A DNA stretch of 13,997 bases from CAINVV01 sp037140615 (GTDB lineage: Bacteria; Bacteroidota; Bacteroidia; Bacteroidales; Prolixibacteraceae), in contig JBAXED010000112.1 of assembly GCA_037140615.1 (NCBI GenBank), positions 1 to 13,997 on the forward strand. Direction: 5' to 3'. This document shows positions 7,494 to 13,478 of this stretch, piece by piece. Positions within the stretch are counted from its first letter, which is position 1. Each line of letters starts with the position of its first letter. The position numbers were made by a program, and so were the translations under genes. The notes under the pieces are model-generated. The model worked only from the letters and a program-made list of their open reading frames with translations. It was not told the origin of the DNA and did not search any database.

Positions 7494-7685
7494 ATGGACA
7501 ACAACCAACAAAACCAGGAGCCGCTTATACCACGACCTGGCAATGACCGGAAGATGTTTAGTTACCAAAAGGCAGAGGCGATATACGACATGACCTACTA
7601 TTTCTACAAAAATTACCTTCAGCGCGGCGACCCCAACATAGACTCCGGGCAGACTGAGCTCTTTGTACGTTGGTTGCAGGATTAA
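7494..7685 (+). pseudogene. Truncated four-helix-bundle protein (23S IVP / Avd-like fold family)
   Basis: 63 residues from the ATG at 7494. Residues ~10-46 (LIPRPGNDRKMFSYQKAEA, IYDMTYYFYKNYLQRGD) match the start of Bacteroidetes four-helix-bundle proteins, which normally run 120-200 residues and continue with a second helix around 'DQMVQAARSG'. Here the match stops after LQRGD and a short unrelated tail ends at 7685, so only the first helix remains. It is probably non-functional. The family shares its fold with Avd, the accessory protein of diversity-generating retroelements, and the gene sits right after a candidate DGR target, in the canonical order. Whether it derives from an avd or from an unrelated family member cannot be decided from this fragment. 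Confidence 0.6.
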
Positions 7686-7817
7686 ACCTATTTGAAAATC
7701 TATTGGATTAATTTTACTCTTTCTGGGATATTTGTAGCACAAACAATACCTGTTCCTGGTGTTGGGTTAAGTTTTATGTATCCAACGTCATGCGTTTTGC
7801 GTCCAGTGCCCCGCGTT
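7686..7817. other. Intergenic stretch without recognisable gene
   Basis: No ORF with family resemblance, no tRNA-like structure and no promoter box was found. It separates the truncated four-helix-bundle fragment from a hairpin repeat and may be residual DNA of deleted genes. Confidence 0.4.
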
Positions 7818-7877
7818 ATGCTGAATATATTTCAGCATCCCCTCAATGTTGAGGGGATTCCGAATCAAGTTCGGAAT
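7818..7877. repeat. Three abutting hairpins (REP-like element)
   Basis: Three perfect inverted repeats follow each other without spacers: ATGCTGAA/TTCAGCAT (7818-7838, loop TATAT), CCCCTC/GAGGGG (7839-7856, loop AATGTT) and ATTCCGAA/TTCGGAAT (7857-7877, loop TCAAG). The third hairpin sequence is of the 'CCGAATCAAGTTCGG' type seen as a dispersed repeat in many genomes. A further GC-rich CACC/GGTG-containing hairpin (about 7889-7921) precedes the MazEF palindrome. Confidence 0.75.
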
Positions 7878-7926
7878 GACGTTCCACCATCACCCGGCTG
7901 GTGCGGATTCCACCAGCGGTGAAAAA

Positions 7927-7971
7927 AAAGGTAATAATTGTTATAACATGTTATAACAATTATTACCTTTG
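7927..7971 (+). promoter_or_regulatory. 44-bp perfect palindrome with promoter: mazEF operator
   Basis: The sequence 7927-7970 is a perfect palindrome centred between 7948 and 7949 (centre TTATAACATGTTATAA). Its right end forms TACCTTTG (7964-7971), a full match to the TAnnTTTG -7 box; a TTG lies 23 nt upstream (7938-7940). The promoter is therefore embedded in the palindrome 18 bp before the antitoxin ATG, the usual arrangement for autorepression by a MazE-MazF complex. Confidence 0.8.
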
Positions 7972-7988
7972 CATAAAGATATTTTAAC

Positions 7989-8246
7989 ATGGAAACGTCA
8001 ATAGTGAAAATAGGTAATTCAAAAGGGCTTATCATTCCCAAGAAGCTACTAACCGCTTTTGGAGAGGCAACGCAGGTTGATATTAATGCGAAAGATGGTG
8101 CGTTGATCATAACCCCCATGGCAGAGAATAAATCAAGGAGTAACTGGGAGCAGCAATTTTCCGCTGCCATTGCCAACGGATTTATACCGGAGAATGAGGT
8201 AATTGATGTTGAAAATGATTTTGATAAAAAGGAATGGACATGGTAA
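7989..8246 (+). CDS. mazE: MazE-type antitoxin (AbrB/SpoVT fold)
   Basis: 85 residues. Residues 3-47 match the swapped-hairpin AbrB/MazE DNA-binding domain: METSIVKIGNSKGLIIPKK, then VDINAKDGALIITP. The acidic C-terminus (ENEVIDVENDFDKKEWTW) is the part expected to wrap and inhibit the toxin. Its 3' end overlaps the toxin gene by 13 nt, giving translational coupling. Just upstream is a 44-bp palindrome containing the promoter, so it probably represses its own operon. The start is the ATG 18 nt after the -7 box, consistent with a short leader. Part of a type II toxin-antitoxin module between cassettes A and B. Confidence 0.88.
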   Translation: METSIVKIGNSKGLIIPKKLLTAFGEATQVDINAKDGALIITPMAENKSRSNWEQQFSAAIANGFIPENEVIDVENDFDKKEWTW

Positions 8247-8563
8247 AAAGATTTGAAGTATGGAATATTGAACTTAACCCAACGCAAGGTTCGGAAATCA
8301 ATAAAAATCGTCCATGCCTGGTTGTTTCGCCAAATGAAACCAATAGATTTCTCAATACGGTAGTGATCTTACCTATGACCAGCACAATTAAACCATATCC
8401 CACAAGACTTAATTGTCATTTTAAGGGCAAAGACGGGCAACTCGTCGTTGATCAAATAAGATGTGTGGATAAAACAAGATTGATCGAGAAATTAGGCACA
8501 ATGGAAGCAAATACATGCAAAGATATTTGTACACTCATTGTAGAAACTTTTAAGTATCAATAA
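8234..8563 (+). CDS. mazF: MazF/PemK-type endoribonuclease toxin
   Basis: 109 residues, the normal size. It shows the family hallmarks FEVWNIELNPTQGSEINKNR (residues 7-26), PCLVVSPNE, and PMTSTI (47-52); Arg26 and Thr49 are the likely catalytic positions. Family members cut single-stranded RNA at short specific sequences; the cut site cannot be predicted here. The ATG at 8234 lies within the end of the antitoxin gene; the ATG at 8240 is an equally possible start. The gene appears intact. Toxin-antitoxin pairs often stabilise accessory DNA, which fits the mosaic nature of this region. Confidence 0.9.
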   Translation: MDMVKRFEVWNIELNPTQGSEINKNRPCLVVSPNETNRFLNTVVILPMTSTIKPYPTRLNCHFKGKDGQLVVDQIRCVDKTRLIEKLGTMEANTCKDICTLIVETFKYQ

Positions 8564-8639
8564 AAGTGTAATTGGAGCTGCAGATCCTTCCCTGGATAAA
8601 CTCGCTCACCCTCGTCTGCAAAGAGGGGTGCAAGTGCCA

Positions 8640-8951
8640 TTACATAACGGCGCAAATCTTGCGAACCTCGGCAAGGCGTTGTGACAGAGTCTTATCTTGT
8701 TTGGCAGTTTGAATGTTGTAACTCACTTGCATTCGCAGCAACAAATCGGAGCTGACACCAAGTGCCGCCTCCATAAGCAAAGAAAAATCCGTTGTGACAG
8801 TTCTTTTCCCGTTTAGAATTTCATTCAGCATGGAGTAGGAAAGACCGAGTTTTAATGCCAACCTCCTTTGCGACAAATGGCGACACTCCAATTCTTCTTT
8901 TAGAAATTTGCCCGGATGATAAGGGCGAAACGGAAATCCCAGGCTACCCAT
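8640..8951 (-). CDS. higA: HigA-family antitoxin, toxin partner lost
   Basis: 103 residues. FPFRPYHPGKFLKEELECR opens the HigA/VapI family, followed by a helix-turn-helix at about 26-49 (LSQRRLALKLGLSYSMLNEI, NGKR). HigA binds and neutralises the RelE-like HigB toxin and represses the operon. Only a 13-codon piece of higB precedes it, 11 nt upstream, so this is an orphan antitoxin. Length and motifs look intact, suggesting it may still repress its promoter or neutralise related toxins elsewhere. Convergent with mazF; the 76-nt gap between them holds no clear terminator. Confidence 0.88.
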   Translation of the reverse strand: MGSLGFPFRPYHPGKFLKEELECRHLSQRRLALKLGLSYSMLNEILNGKRTVTTDFSLLMEAALGVSSDLLLRMQVSYNIQTAKQDKTLSQRLAEVRKICAVM

Positions 8952-8962
8952 AATTCTTCTAT

Positions 8963-9004
8963 TTATAATTCCCGCAAATACTTTTCCCGAAATTCAATCT
9001 CCAT
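8963..9004 (-). pseudogene. higB toxin remnant (13 codons)
   Basis: On the minus strand an ATG at 9004 opens MEIEFREKYLREL and stops at TAA (8965-8963), 11 nt before higA. These residues resemble the N-terminus of RelE-like HigB toxins (about 90-110 aa), in which a similar start continues with Tyr and a basic helix. The rest of the toxin is missing, so an internal deletion has joined the toxin start to the antitoxin. The fragment is short, so the call rests on position as much as on sequence. Confidence 0.55.
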
Positions 9005-9024
9005 GTCCGTTTCGTTGTTCCGTA

Positions 9025-9066
9025 CAAAGGTCGTGCAAGTTTCTATATGTTCGCTAAAAAAGCGAA
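9025..9066 (-). promoter_or_regulatory. Candidate higBA promoter and operator
   Basis: On the minus strand GACCTTTG (9032-9025) matches TAnnTTTG at all fixed bases but the first. Upstream, TTCGCT (9050-9055) and AGCGAA (9061-9066) form an inverted repeat with an AAAAA spacer, covering the region where the -33 box would be. This is the position expected for a HigA operator. Confidence 0.45.
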
Positions 9067-9111
9067 TGAATTTCTTTTATTTAAACCTAATTTCTCAGGC
9101 AATTATTTGAT

Positions 9112-9206
9112 TTTTGTCCACGTTTTGACCACACGTTTATAATAGAAAGACTAGTTATAATGCGTCAATTTACAAAAACAATGGCGGCAATGCGATTCAT
9201 CGGCTG
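9112..9206 (+). repeat. Cassette leader B
   Basis: Second copy of the leader: TTTTGTCCACG (9112-9122) then TTTTGACCACA (9123-9133), TTATAATGCGTCAATTTACA, and a diverged end (GATTCATCGGCTG). Unlike A and C, it is followed by about 150 nt of extra sequence before the small ORF. Confidence 0.7.
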
Positions 9207-9209
9207 ATG

Positions 9210-9328
9210 TACTTGAAAAGTATTTTCAAGTATGTAACGAAATTTTAAACATCCTATTGCATGTATATGGTTTGTAGCATCAAAGTCTCAAACGCACAGT
9301 CATATATAAACAAAGCTGTGCGTTTTTT
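9210..9328 (+). promoter_or_regulatory. Extra leader segment of cassette B with inverted repeat and terminator-like hairpin
   Basis: TACTTGAAAA (9210-9219) and TTTTCAAGTA (9223-9232) form a perfect 10-bp inverted repeat. Further on, AAACGCACAG (9290-9299) pairs with CTGTGCGTTT (9316-9325) and is followed by more T (to 9328), a good intrinsic terminator. It ends 28 nt before the small ORF and is absent from A and C, so B may be attenuated, or an upstream short RNA may end here. Confidence 0.55.
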
Positions 9329-9356
9329 CATTTTACATATTTAAACCACAATATTT

Positions 9357-9500
9357 ATGCACCCCATTGATCCCAATAGCTGCAATGAACCAAAGCAGGC
9401 TGTAAATGCCTATGAACCACCCAAAATTGAAATCCTGGAAATTTCTGTCGAAAAGGGTTTTGCCGACTCAACCTCCGACTGGGGCTCCGGCACGTGGTAG
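9357..9500 (+). CDS. Conserved small protein, cassette B (47 aa), unknown function
   Basis: ATG (9357) to TAG (9500). Same length as copy A with a different start (MHPIDPNSCNEPKQAVNA), the same core YEPPKIEILEISVEKGFA and the same tail. In the core and tail its codons differ from copy A almost only at silent third positions, the strongest evidence that the frame is translated. The stop lies 97 nt before the lipoprotein. The N-terminus contains a Cys also present in copy C, but there is no export signal. Confidence 0.75.
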   Translation: MHPIDPNSCNEPKQAVNAYEPPKIEILEISVEKGFADSTSDWGSGTW

Positions 9501-9544
9501 AGAGATAAGTTGAAATAGTAGGAGTTGACCTATGTGGCTGTCCG

Positions 9545-9597
9545 AACAGTAGACAATGAATAATAAAGAGTGAACAACGACCAATGAAAAGTGAACA
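9545..9597 (+). repeat. Short GTGAACAATGAA-type repeats before lipoprotein B
   Basis: Near-repeats GACAATGAATAA, GTGAACAACGA, CCAATGAAAA and GTGAACAATG run up to and into the ATG at 9598. The stacked hairpins of cassettes A and C are only vestigial in this linker (ACCTATGTGGCTGTCC at about 9528-9543). Confidence 0.5.
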
Positions 9598-11109
9598 ATG
9601 AAAACAATAAAACTTACCGCATTTTCAATACTATTTGCTTTATTGGTACTGGTATCCGCCTGCAAAAAGGAGACCACCCCAGAAGCCGCTACACAAACCG
9701 GCAGCAAAATTCTGGTCACCGGACAGGATGCCGGAACAGGACTTAAATCTACCCTAAGCGGACAATCAACCGTATGGGTCGCAACGAGCGACAAAGTTGG
9801 AATCTACTCTGACAAAGCACGTACAGAAACCGGATTAGGAGGTAGTGTAATCGTCAATGCCCCATTTACGGCAGCAACTTCTGCTGCTTCTTCTGCCTTT
9901 TCAGGGACAATGTTCTGGGGCGCAGCAAGTACCTCTCATACATTTTATGCCTACTACCCTTATACGGCAGGTTCTGCAGCAAGTACAGTTGTGCCGGTTT
10001 CGCTGGCAACGGCACAGACCCAGTCAGGAGCTGGCAGCAGTGCTCACATCGGGGCTCTTGATTTTATGATCGCCACACCTGCAGTAGTAACCTCTCCGGC
10101 CAACACCAATGCAGTAGCAAATGAAGTAAACCTTAGATACAATCATCTCTTTACTATACTTGAGTTTCAGATCAAAGGTTCGGGAGCACTAAAAGCTGTT
10201 AAATTCTCGGGAAGCAATACTCTTGCCTTCAGCGGTGGCACTATTGACATCACCCAAGCTACTCCCGCAACGGATGTAGCATATGCTATCAGCACGACAG
10301 GAACAACAACTCAGGCTGTCGTAACGCTGACCGATCCGGCGACTCTTAATGCCAGCACTGCTGCCACAGTTTACATGGTTATCAATCCCGGCACACAGAC
10401 GGGTAATTGCACTATTGGACTCTCATCAGATGGCACAACATGGACCGACATCAGCAAAGCAGCTCCAACCGGAGGCTTTTTACGTGGCAATAAATATGTG
10501 GTAATAATCGGAATAGATCAAAATGGAAATTATTTCAGCACAGTAACCAATCCAACAACTGGTAAGACATGGATGGACAGGAACCTTGGTGCTTCGCGGG
10601 TTGCTATAAGCAGCATCGATGAAAATGCTTACGGAGATCTATACCAATGGGGAAGAGGCACTGATGGGCATCAAATCAGAACATCAGTCACAACCGGCAC
10701 CTTGTCAAGCTCAGATGCACCGGGGCATGCTAATTTTATAACAAACAATTCTGCAGGTTCCAATTACGATTGGCGTAACCCACAAAACGTCAACTTATGG
10801 CAGGGATTGACTGGCATCAACAACCCATGCCCGAGCGGTTTTAGACTACCTACCGAGGCTGAATTTAATGCAGAAAAGGCAACTTGGAGTGCACAAACCT
10901 CAGCAGGGGCTTTTGGCTCGCCACTTAAACTCCCCGTAGCAGGCTACCGCTACAGCGGCGATGGTTTGCTCTATTATTTGTACGGCTACTACTGGAGTAG
11001 TGCCGTAGATGGCTTTTACTCGCGCAGCCTGTCCTTCTACAATAGCGGTGCCAATATGTACAGCAACGAGCGGGCAAGCGGCTTTTCTGTTCGCTGCGTT
11101 AAGGATTAG
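9598..11109 (+). CDS. Fimbrillin-like lipoprotein with C-terminal FISUMP domain, cassette B; possible DGR target
   Basis: 503 residues. Lipobox V-S-A-C with Cys22. Residues ~30-300 are nearly the same as in the cassette A protein (GSKILVTGQDAGTGLKSTLS, YAYYPYTAGSAAST, VYMVINPGTQTGNC). From ~304 a different C-terminal domain begins: TGKTWMDRNLGASRVA, YGDLYQWGRG, NPCPSGFRLPTEAEF, YYWSS and the end GFSVRCVKD, which is the Fib_succ_major (FISUMP) domain with a C-type-lectin-like fold. So A and B share a display module but carry different binding heads. The last ~40 codons have a DGR-like pattern. Likely a lipid-anchored surface protein; ligand unknown. A GC-rich terminator follows at 11144. Confidence 0.85.
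   Translation: MKTIKLTAFSILFALLVLVSACKKETTPEAATQTGSKILVTGQDAGTGLKSTLSGQSTVWVATSDKVGIYSDKARTETGLGGSVIVNAPFTAATSAASSAFSGTMFWGAASTSHTFYAYYPYTAGSAASTVVPVSLATAQTQSGAGSSAHIGALDFMIATPAVVTSPANTNAVANEVNLRYNHLFTILEFQIKGSGALKAVKFSGSNTLAFSGGTIDITQATPATDVAYAISTTGTTTQAVVTLTDPATLNASTAATVYMVINPGTQTGNCTIGLSSDGTTWTDISKAAPTGGFLRGNKYVVIIGIDQNGNYFSTVTNPTTGKTWMDRNLGASRVAISSIDENAYGDLYQWGRGTDGHQIRTSVTTGTLSSSDAPGHANFITNNSAGSNYDWRNPQNVNLWQGLTGINNPCPSGFRLPTEAEFNAEKATWSAQTSAGAFGSPLKLPVAGYRYSGDGLLYYLYGYYWSSAVDGFYSRSLSFYNSGANMYSNERASGFSVRCVKD
10987..11106 (+). other. Candidate DGR variable repeat at the 3' end of lipoprotein B
   Basis: After YYWSS, codons are mostly of the AAC-derived type (TAC, AGC, TCC, TTC, AAC; 14 of 26 codons from 11002 end in C) up to a constant GFSVRCVKD end. 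The position matches VRs of FISUMP-type DGR targets. It is different in sequence from the candidate VR of lipoprotein A, so it would need its own template. No template repeat or reverse transcriptase is in the window. Confidence 0.45.
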
Positions 11110-11143
11110 TCACTTTTGGCACTTCGGTCACTTCCGACACTTA

Positions 11144-11175
11144 CCCTGGCTGTCCCGTGGGGCAGTCAGGGTTTT
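11144..11175 (+). terminator. GC-rich hairpin terminator after lipoprotein B
   Basis: CCCTGGCTGTCC (11144-11155) pairs with GGGCAGTCAGGG (11160-11171), with two G-U pairs and a tight loop, followed by TTTT. It lies 35 nt after the stop. Besides terminating, a hairpin at this distance from a VR could serve as a DGR retargeting hairpin; that second role is speculative. Confidence 0.75.
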
Positions 11176-11210
11176 AAAACTTACCGCGGAGCGGTCGAAT
11201 TTGGAAGGTC

Positions 11211-11437
11211 AAGGTGAAGCCGGTTGTTCATATAAGGAAATCGGCACCACCCACTGGGCATCTCCGAACACCGGAGCAACCAACGAGACAGGCTTTACCG
11301 CCCTTCCCGGGAGGTTACCGCGACTACTATGATAGTTTGTTCAACGACGTAGGCGACTACGGATACTGGTGGAGCAGTACAGAGGACGGTGCACCTCCGC
11401 GTTTTACTGCTTCCTCAACTGCTTTGAGATTAATTTC
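11211..11437 (+). pseudogene. Decayed FISUMP-domain fragment
   Basis: The fragment reads YKEIGTTHWASPNTGATNET, GFTALP in one frame, then GGYRDYYDSLFNDVGDYGYW, WSSTED in the next, because of an extra C at 11306-11308. A second shift near 11388-11392 gives AFYCFLNCFEIN. Together these correspond to the C-terminal third of a FISUMP domain, similar to the matching part of lipoprotein C (TSYWTSSNTGTNSTGFTAYP). It has no start and no constant end, and is cut off in the region that would be the variable repeat, directly where leader C begins (11438). It is a remnant of another member of the family, left when cassette C was inserted or duplicated. Confidence 0.8.
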
Positions 11438-11536
11438 TTTTGTCCACGTTTTGACCACGCTTTAATAACAGAAAAACTTGGGATAATACGTCTATTTGTA
11501 TAAGCAGCAACGATGACACCTTTTATCCGCTGTACA
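11438..11536 (+). repeat. Cassette leader C
   Basis: Third copy of the leader: TTTTGTCCACG (11438-11448), TTTTGACCACG (11449-11459), a diverged middle (GGGATAATACGTC), then CGATGACACCTTTTATCCGC. Its left boundary coincides with the truncation of the FISUMP fragment. Confidence 0.75.
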
Positions 11537-11556
11537 TTTAAATTGATACTCCCAAG

Positions 11557-11700
11557 ATGAAACCCCTTATTCCCAAAAGCTGCAATGATTTACAGCAGGC
11601 TGTAAACTCGTACGAACCTCCCCAAATCGAAATTCTGGAAATCTCTGTCGAAAAAGGTTTTGCCGACTCAACATCAGAGTGGGGCTCCGGCACATGGTAG
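11557..11700 (+). CDS. Conserved small protein, cassette C (47 aa), unknown function
   Basis: ATG (11557) to TAG (11700). Core YEPPQIEILEISVEKGFA (one Lys to Gln relative to A) and tail DSTSEWGSGTW (Asp to Glu). The N-terminus MKPLIPKSCNDLQQAVNS mixes features of copies A and B. Same length and same 97-nt distance to the lipoprotein as copy B. Conservative changes fit selection on a protein; function unknown. Confidence 0.75.
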   Translation: MKPLIPKSCNDLQQAVNSYEPPQIEILEISVEKGFADSTSEWGSGTW

Positions 11701-11743
11701 TGCGAAGAGTTGAATTCGCAGGGGCGGCCCTGTGTGGCCGTCC
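11701..11743 (+). promoter_or_regulatory. Two stacked RNA hairpins between small ORF and lipoprotein, cassette C
   Basis: TGCGAA (11701-11706) pairs with TTCGCA (11715-11720); GGGCGGCC (11722-11729) pairs with GGCCGTCC (11736-11743), loop CTGTGT. This matches cassette A in place and structure; the first stem is one pair longer than in A. No U-tract follows. Confidence 0.5.
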
Positions 11744-11750
11744 GATCAGT

Positions 11751-11797
11751 TGACAATGAATAATGAACAGTGAACAACGAACAATGAAAAACGAACC
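11751..11797 (+). repeat. Short GTGAACAATGAA-type repeats before lipoprotein C
   Basis: GACAATGAATAATGAACAGT and further near-copies fill the 47 nt before the ATG, as in cassettes A and B. Confidence 0.5.
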
Positions 11798-13333
11798 ATG
11801 AAAACAATAAAATTTACCGCATTTTCAATACTATTTGCTTTATTGGTACTGGTATCCGCCTGCAAAAAGGAAACCAACCCGGTAGCTGCTACTCAAATCG
11901 GTAGCAAAATTCTGGTAACCGGGCAGGATGCCGGAGCAGGACTTAAATCTACCTTAAGCGGGTTAACTGTTAACTGGGTTGCCACTACCGATAAGATGGG
12001 CCTTTACTGCGCAGAGGCAACCAGTAATAAAACAAATGCTGCATACACGGCAGCAACAACAGGGGCAACCTCTTCATTTACAGGAGCAATGACATGGGGT
12101 ACTGGCACACATACTTTTTATGCCTATTATCCCTGGGTAACCGGATCAGCTGCAGCCACAGCCGTTGATCTCTATTTGGGGGGCTCACAAACACAAACGG
12201 GGAACACCAGCAGCCACATAGGTGCACTTGATTTTACTCTTGCAAGAGCGGCAGTATCACCTGGGACCTATGGACAGCTGGTAGATGTCAACCTGAATTT
12301 CAACCATGTCTTCACTTTGCTGGAATTTGACCTTCAGCTGGCTGCCGGACAAAGCTCAACTAACTTATCAAGAATTTCTCTTTATTCGACCGATTCCAAG
12401 CTTTCCCTTTACTCCGGTAAGATTAATCTGACACAGGCTACACCCACAGGAGAAAACAGTTACGTGATAGACAATGCGGTCGGATATAATACAATGACGT
12501 TGTGGGTTTCGGGCTGCACCTTAAGCAGCGGGTCTGTCACCAAGGCATATATGATGATTTTACCTGGAGATCAGACTGCCTACACTTACAGCGATATGAG
12601 TATAAAAATCATCTCTGATGCAGGGGTAACAGTGGTTGAAAAAAATGGGATAAATTTTGTGCGTGGCAAATGCTACACGATCGCATTAAGTGGGCTCATC
12701 TTTTCGGGAACGGTAAGCGATGTGGATTCCAACACCTATCAAACGGTTACCATTGGCACCCAGACCTGGATGGCCTCCAATCTGAATACCTCCAAATACA
12801 ACGATGGAACCCCAATACCAAATGAGACGGTTGATGGAACTTGGGCTGCATTAACCACTGGTGCTTATTGCAATTACAGCAATACACCAAGCTATTCCAC
12901 CACATATGGTAAACTCTACAATTGGTTTGCTGCAGATAACAATGAGGCTACCAAAGTAGCCAGCAATGGTGGAAAAAACATTTGTCCATCTGGCTGGCAT
13001 GTGCCAAGCCGTGCAGAAAGAACAATCCTTACAGCCTATTTGGGAGGAGAAGATGTAGCCGGTAAATATTTAAAGGTTGATGGCACCTCCTATTGGACAT
13101 CTTCCAATACAGGAACGAACTCGACTGGGTTTACCGCCTATCCAGGTGGTATCCGTGACAATCTTGGAGTATTCGGTCTCTTAGGACTCAACGGTGTCTG
13201 GTGGTCTGCTACCGGGTCCTCGACTTATACTACGAAGGCCTGGTACTGGGCAATGTCCAATTTATATAGCCCCGCGTACGAGTTTGAGCAAGAGAAGCAA
13301 TATGGTAATTCAGTACGCTGCCTTCATGATTGA
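11798..13333 (+). CDS. Fimbrillin-like lipoprotein with C-terminal FISUMP domain, cassette C
   Basis: 511 residues. The first ~50 residues are nearly the same as in B (lipobox V-S-A-C, Cys22; GSKILVTGQDAGAGLKSTLS). The rest of the fimbrillin-like half (to ~300) is the same fold but clearly diverged (HTFYAYYPWVTGSAAAT, NFNHVFTLLEFDLQLAA). From ~303 a FISUMP domain follows: TYQTVTIGTQTWMASNLNTS, YGKLYNWFA, NICPSGWHVPSRAE, GFTAYPGGIRD, WWSAT and the end NSVRCLHD. The C-terminal codons are less NNC-biased than in A and B, so a DGR target role is less supported. Likely a lipid-anchored surface protein; ligand unknown. After it comes an AT-rich gap and an orphan small ORF rather than another leader. 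Confidence 0.85.
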   Translation: MKTIKFTAFSILFALLVLVSACKKETNPVAATQIGSKILVTGQDAGAGLKSTLSGLTVNWVATTDKMGLYCAEATSNKTNAAYTAATTGATSSFTGAMTWGTGTHTFYAYYPWVTGSAAATAVDLYLGGSQTQTGNTSSHIGALDFTLARAAVSPGTYGQLVDVNLNFNHVFTLLEFDLQLAAGQSSTNLSRISLYSTDSKLSLYSGKINLTQATPTGENSYVIDNAVGYNTMTLWVSGCTLSSGSVTKAYMMILPGDQTAYTYSDMSIKIISDAGVTVVEKNGINFVRGKCYTIALSGLIFSGTVSDVDSNTYQTVTIGTQTWMASNLNTSKYNDGTPIPNETVDGTWAALTTGAYCNYSNTPSYSTTYGKLYNWFAADNNEATKVASNGGKNICPSGWHVPSRAERTILTAYLGGEDVAGKYLKVDGTSYWTSSNTGTNSTGFTAYPGGIRDNLGVFGLLGLNGVWWSATGSSTYTTKAWYWAMSNLYSPAYEFEQEKQYGNSVRCLHD

Positions 13334-13478
13334 GATTATCTAAAAATCTATTTTATTAAATTCTACTATTTCTTAAATTTGGGTAAATCAAACAATGCCT
13401 GATCAATTTATCTTTTACTCAAAGCTAAAATTGTTCGAAATCCAGTCAGCATGTTCGTTTTACTTTTAAATCGATTAG

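Noticed and set aside
7308..7742. 144-codon minus-strand ORF
   Set aside because: Its TLMTLMTLM part is just the 9-bp tandem repeat read in reverse; no family match.
8580..8635. CACCCTC...GAGGGGTG inverted repeat between mazF and higA considered as a terminator
   Set aside because: The stem needs a bulge and has no T-tract on either side.
5509..9135. Leader copies considered as a CRISPR array or integron attC sites
   Set aside because: Copies are kilobases apart with whole genes between them, and no attC-type paired imperfect inverted repeats or cas/integrase genes are visible.
9468..9794. 108-codon minus-strand ORF
   Set aside because: Antisense to small ORF B and the start of lipoprotein B; its hydrophobic VHSLLFIVYC stretch is the AATGAACAGTG-type repeat read in reverse.
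11211..11437. FISUMP fragment considered as a DGR template repeat
   Set aside because: A template should be AAC-rich in its variable part and match a VR elsewhere; this stretch has few AAC codons, has two frameshifts, and does not match the ends of lipoproteins A or B closely.
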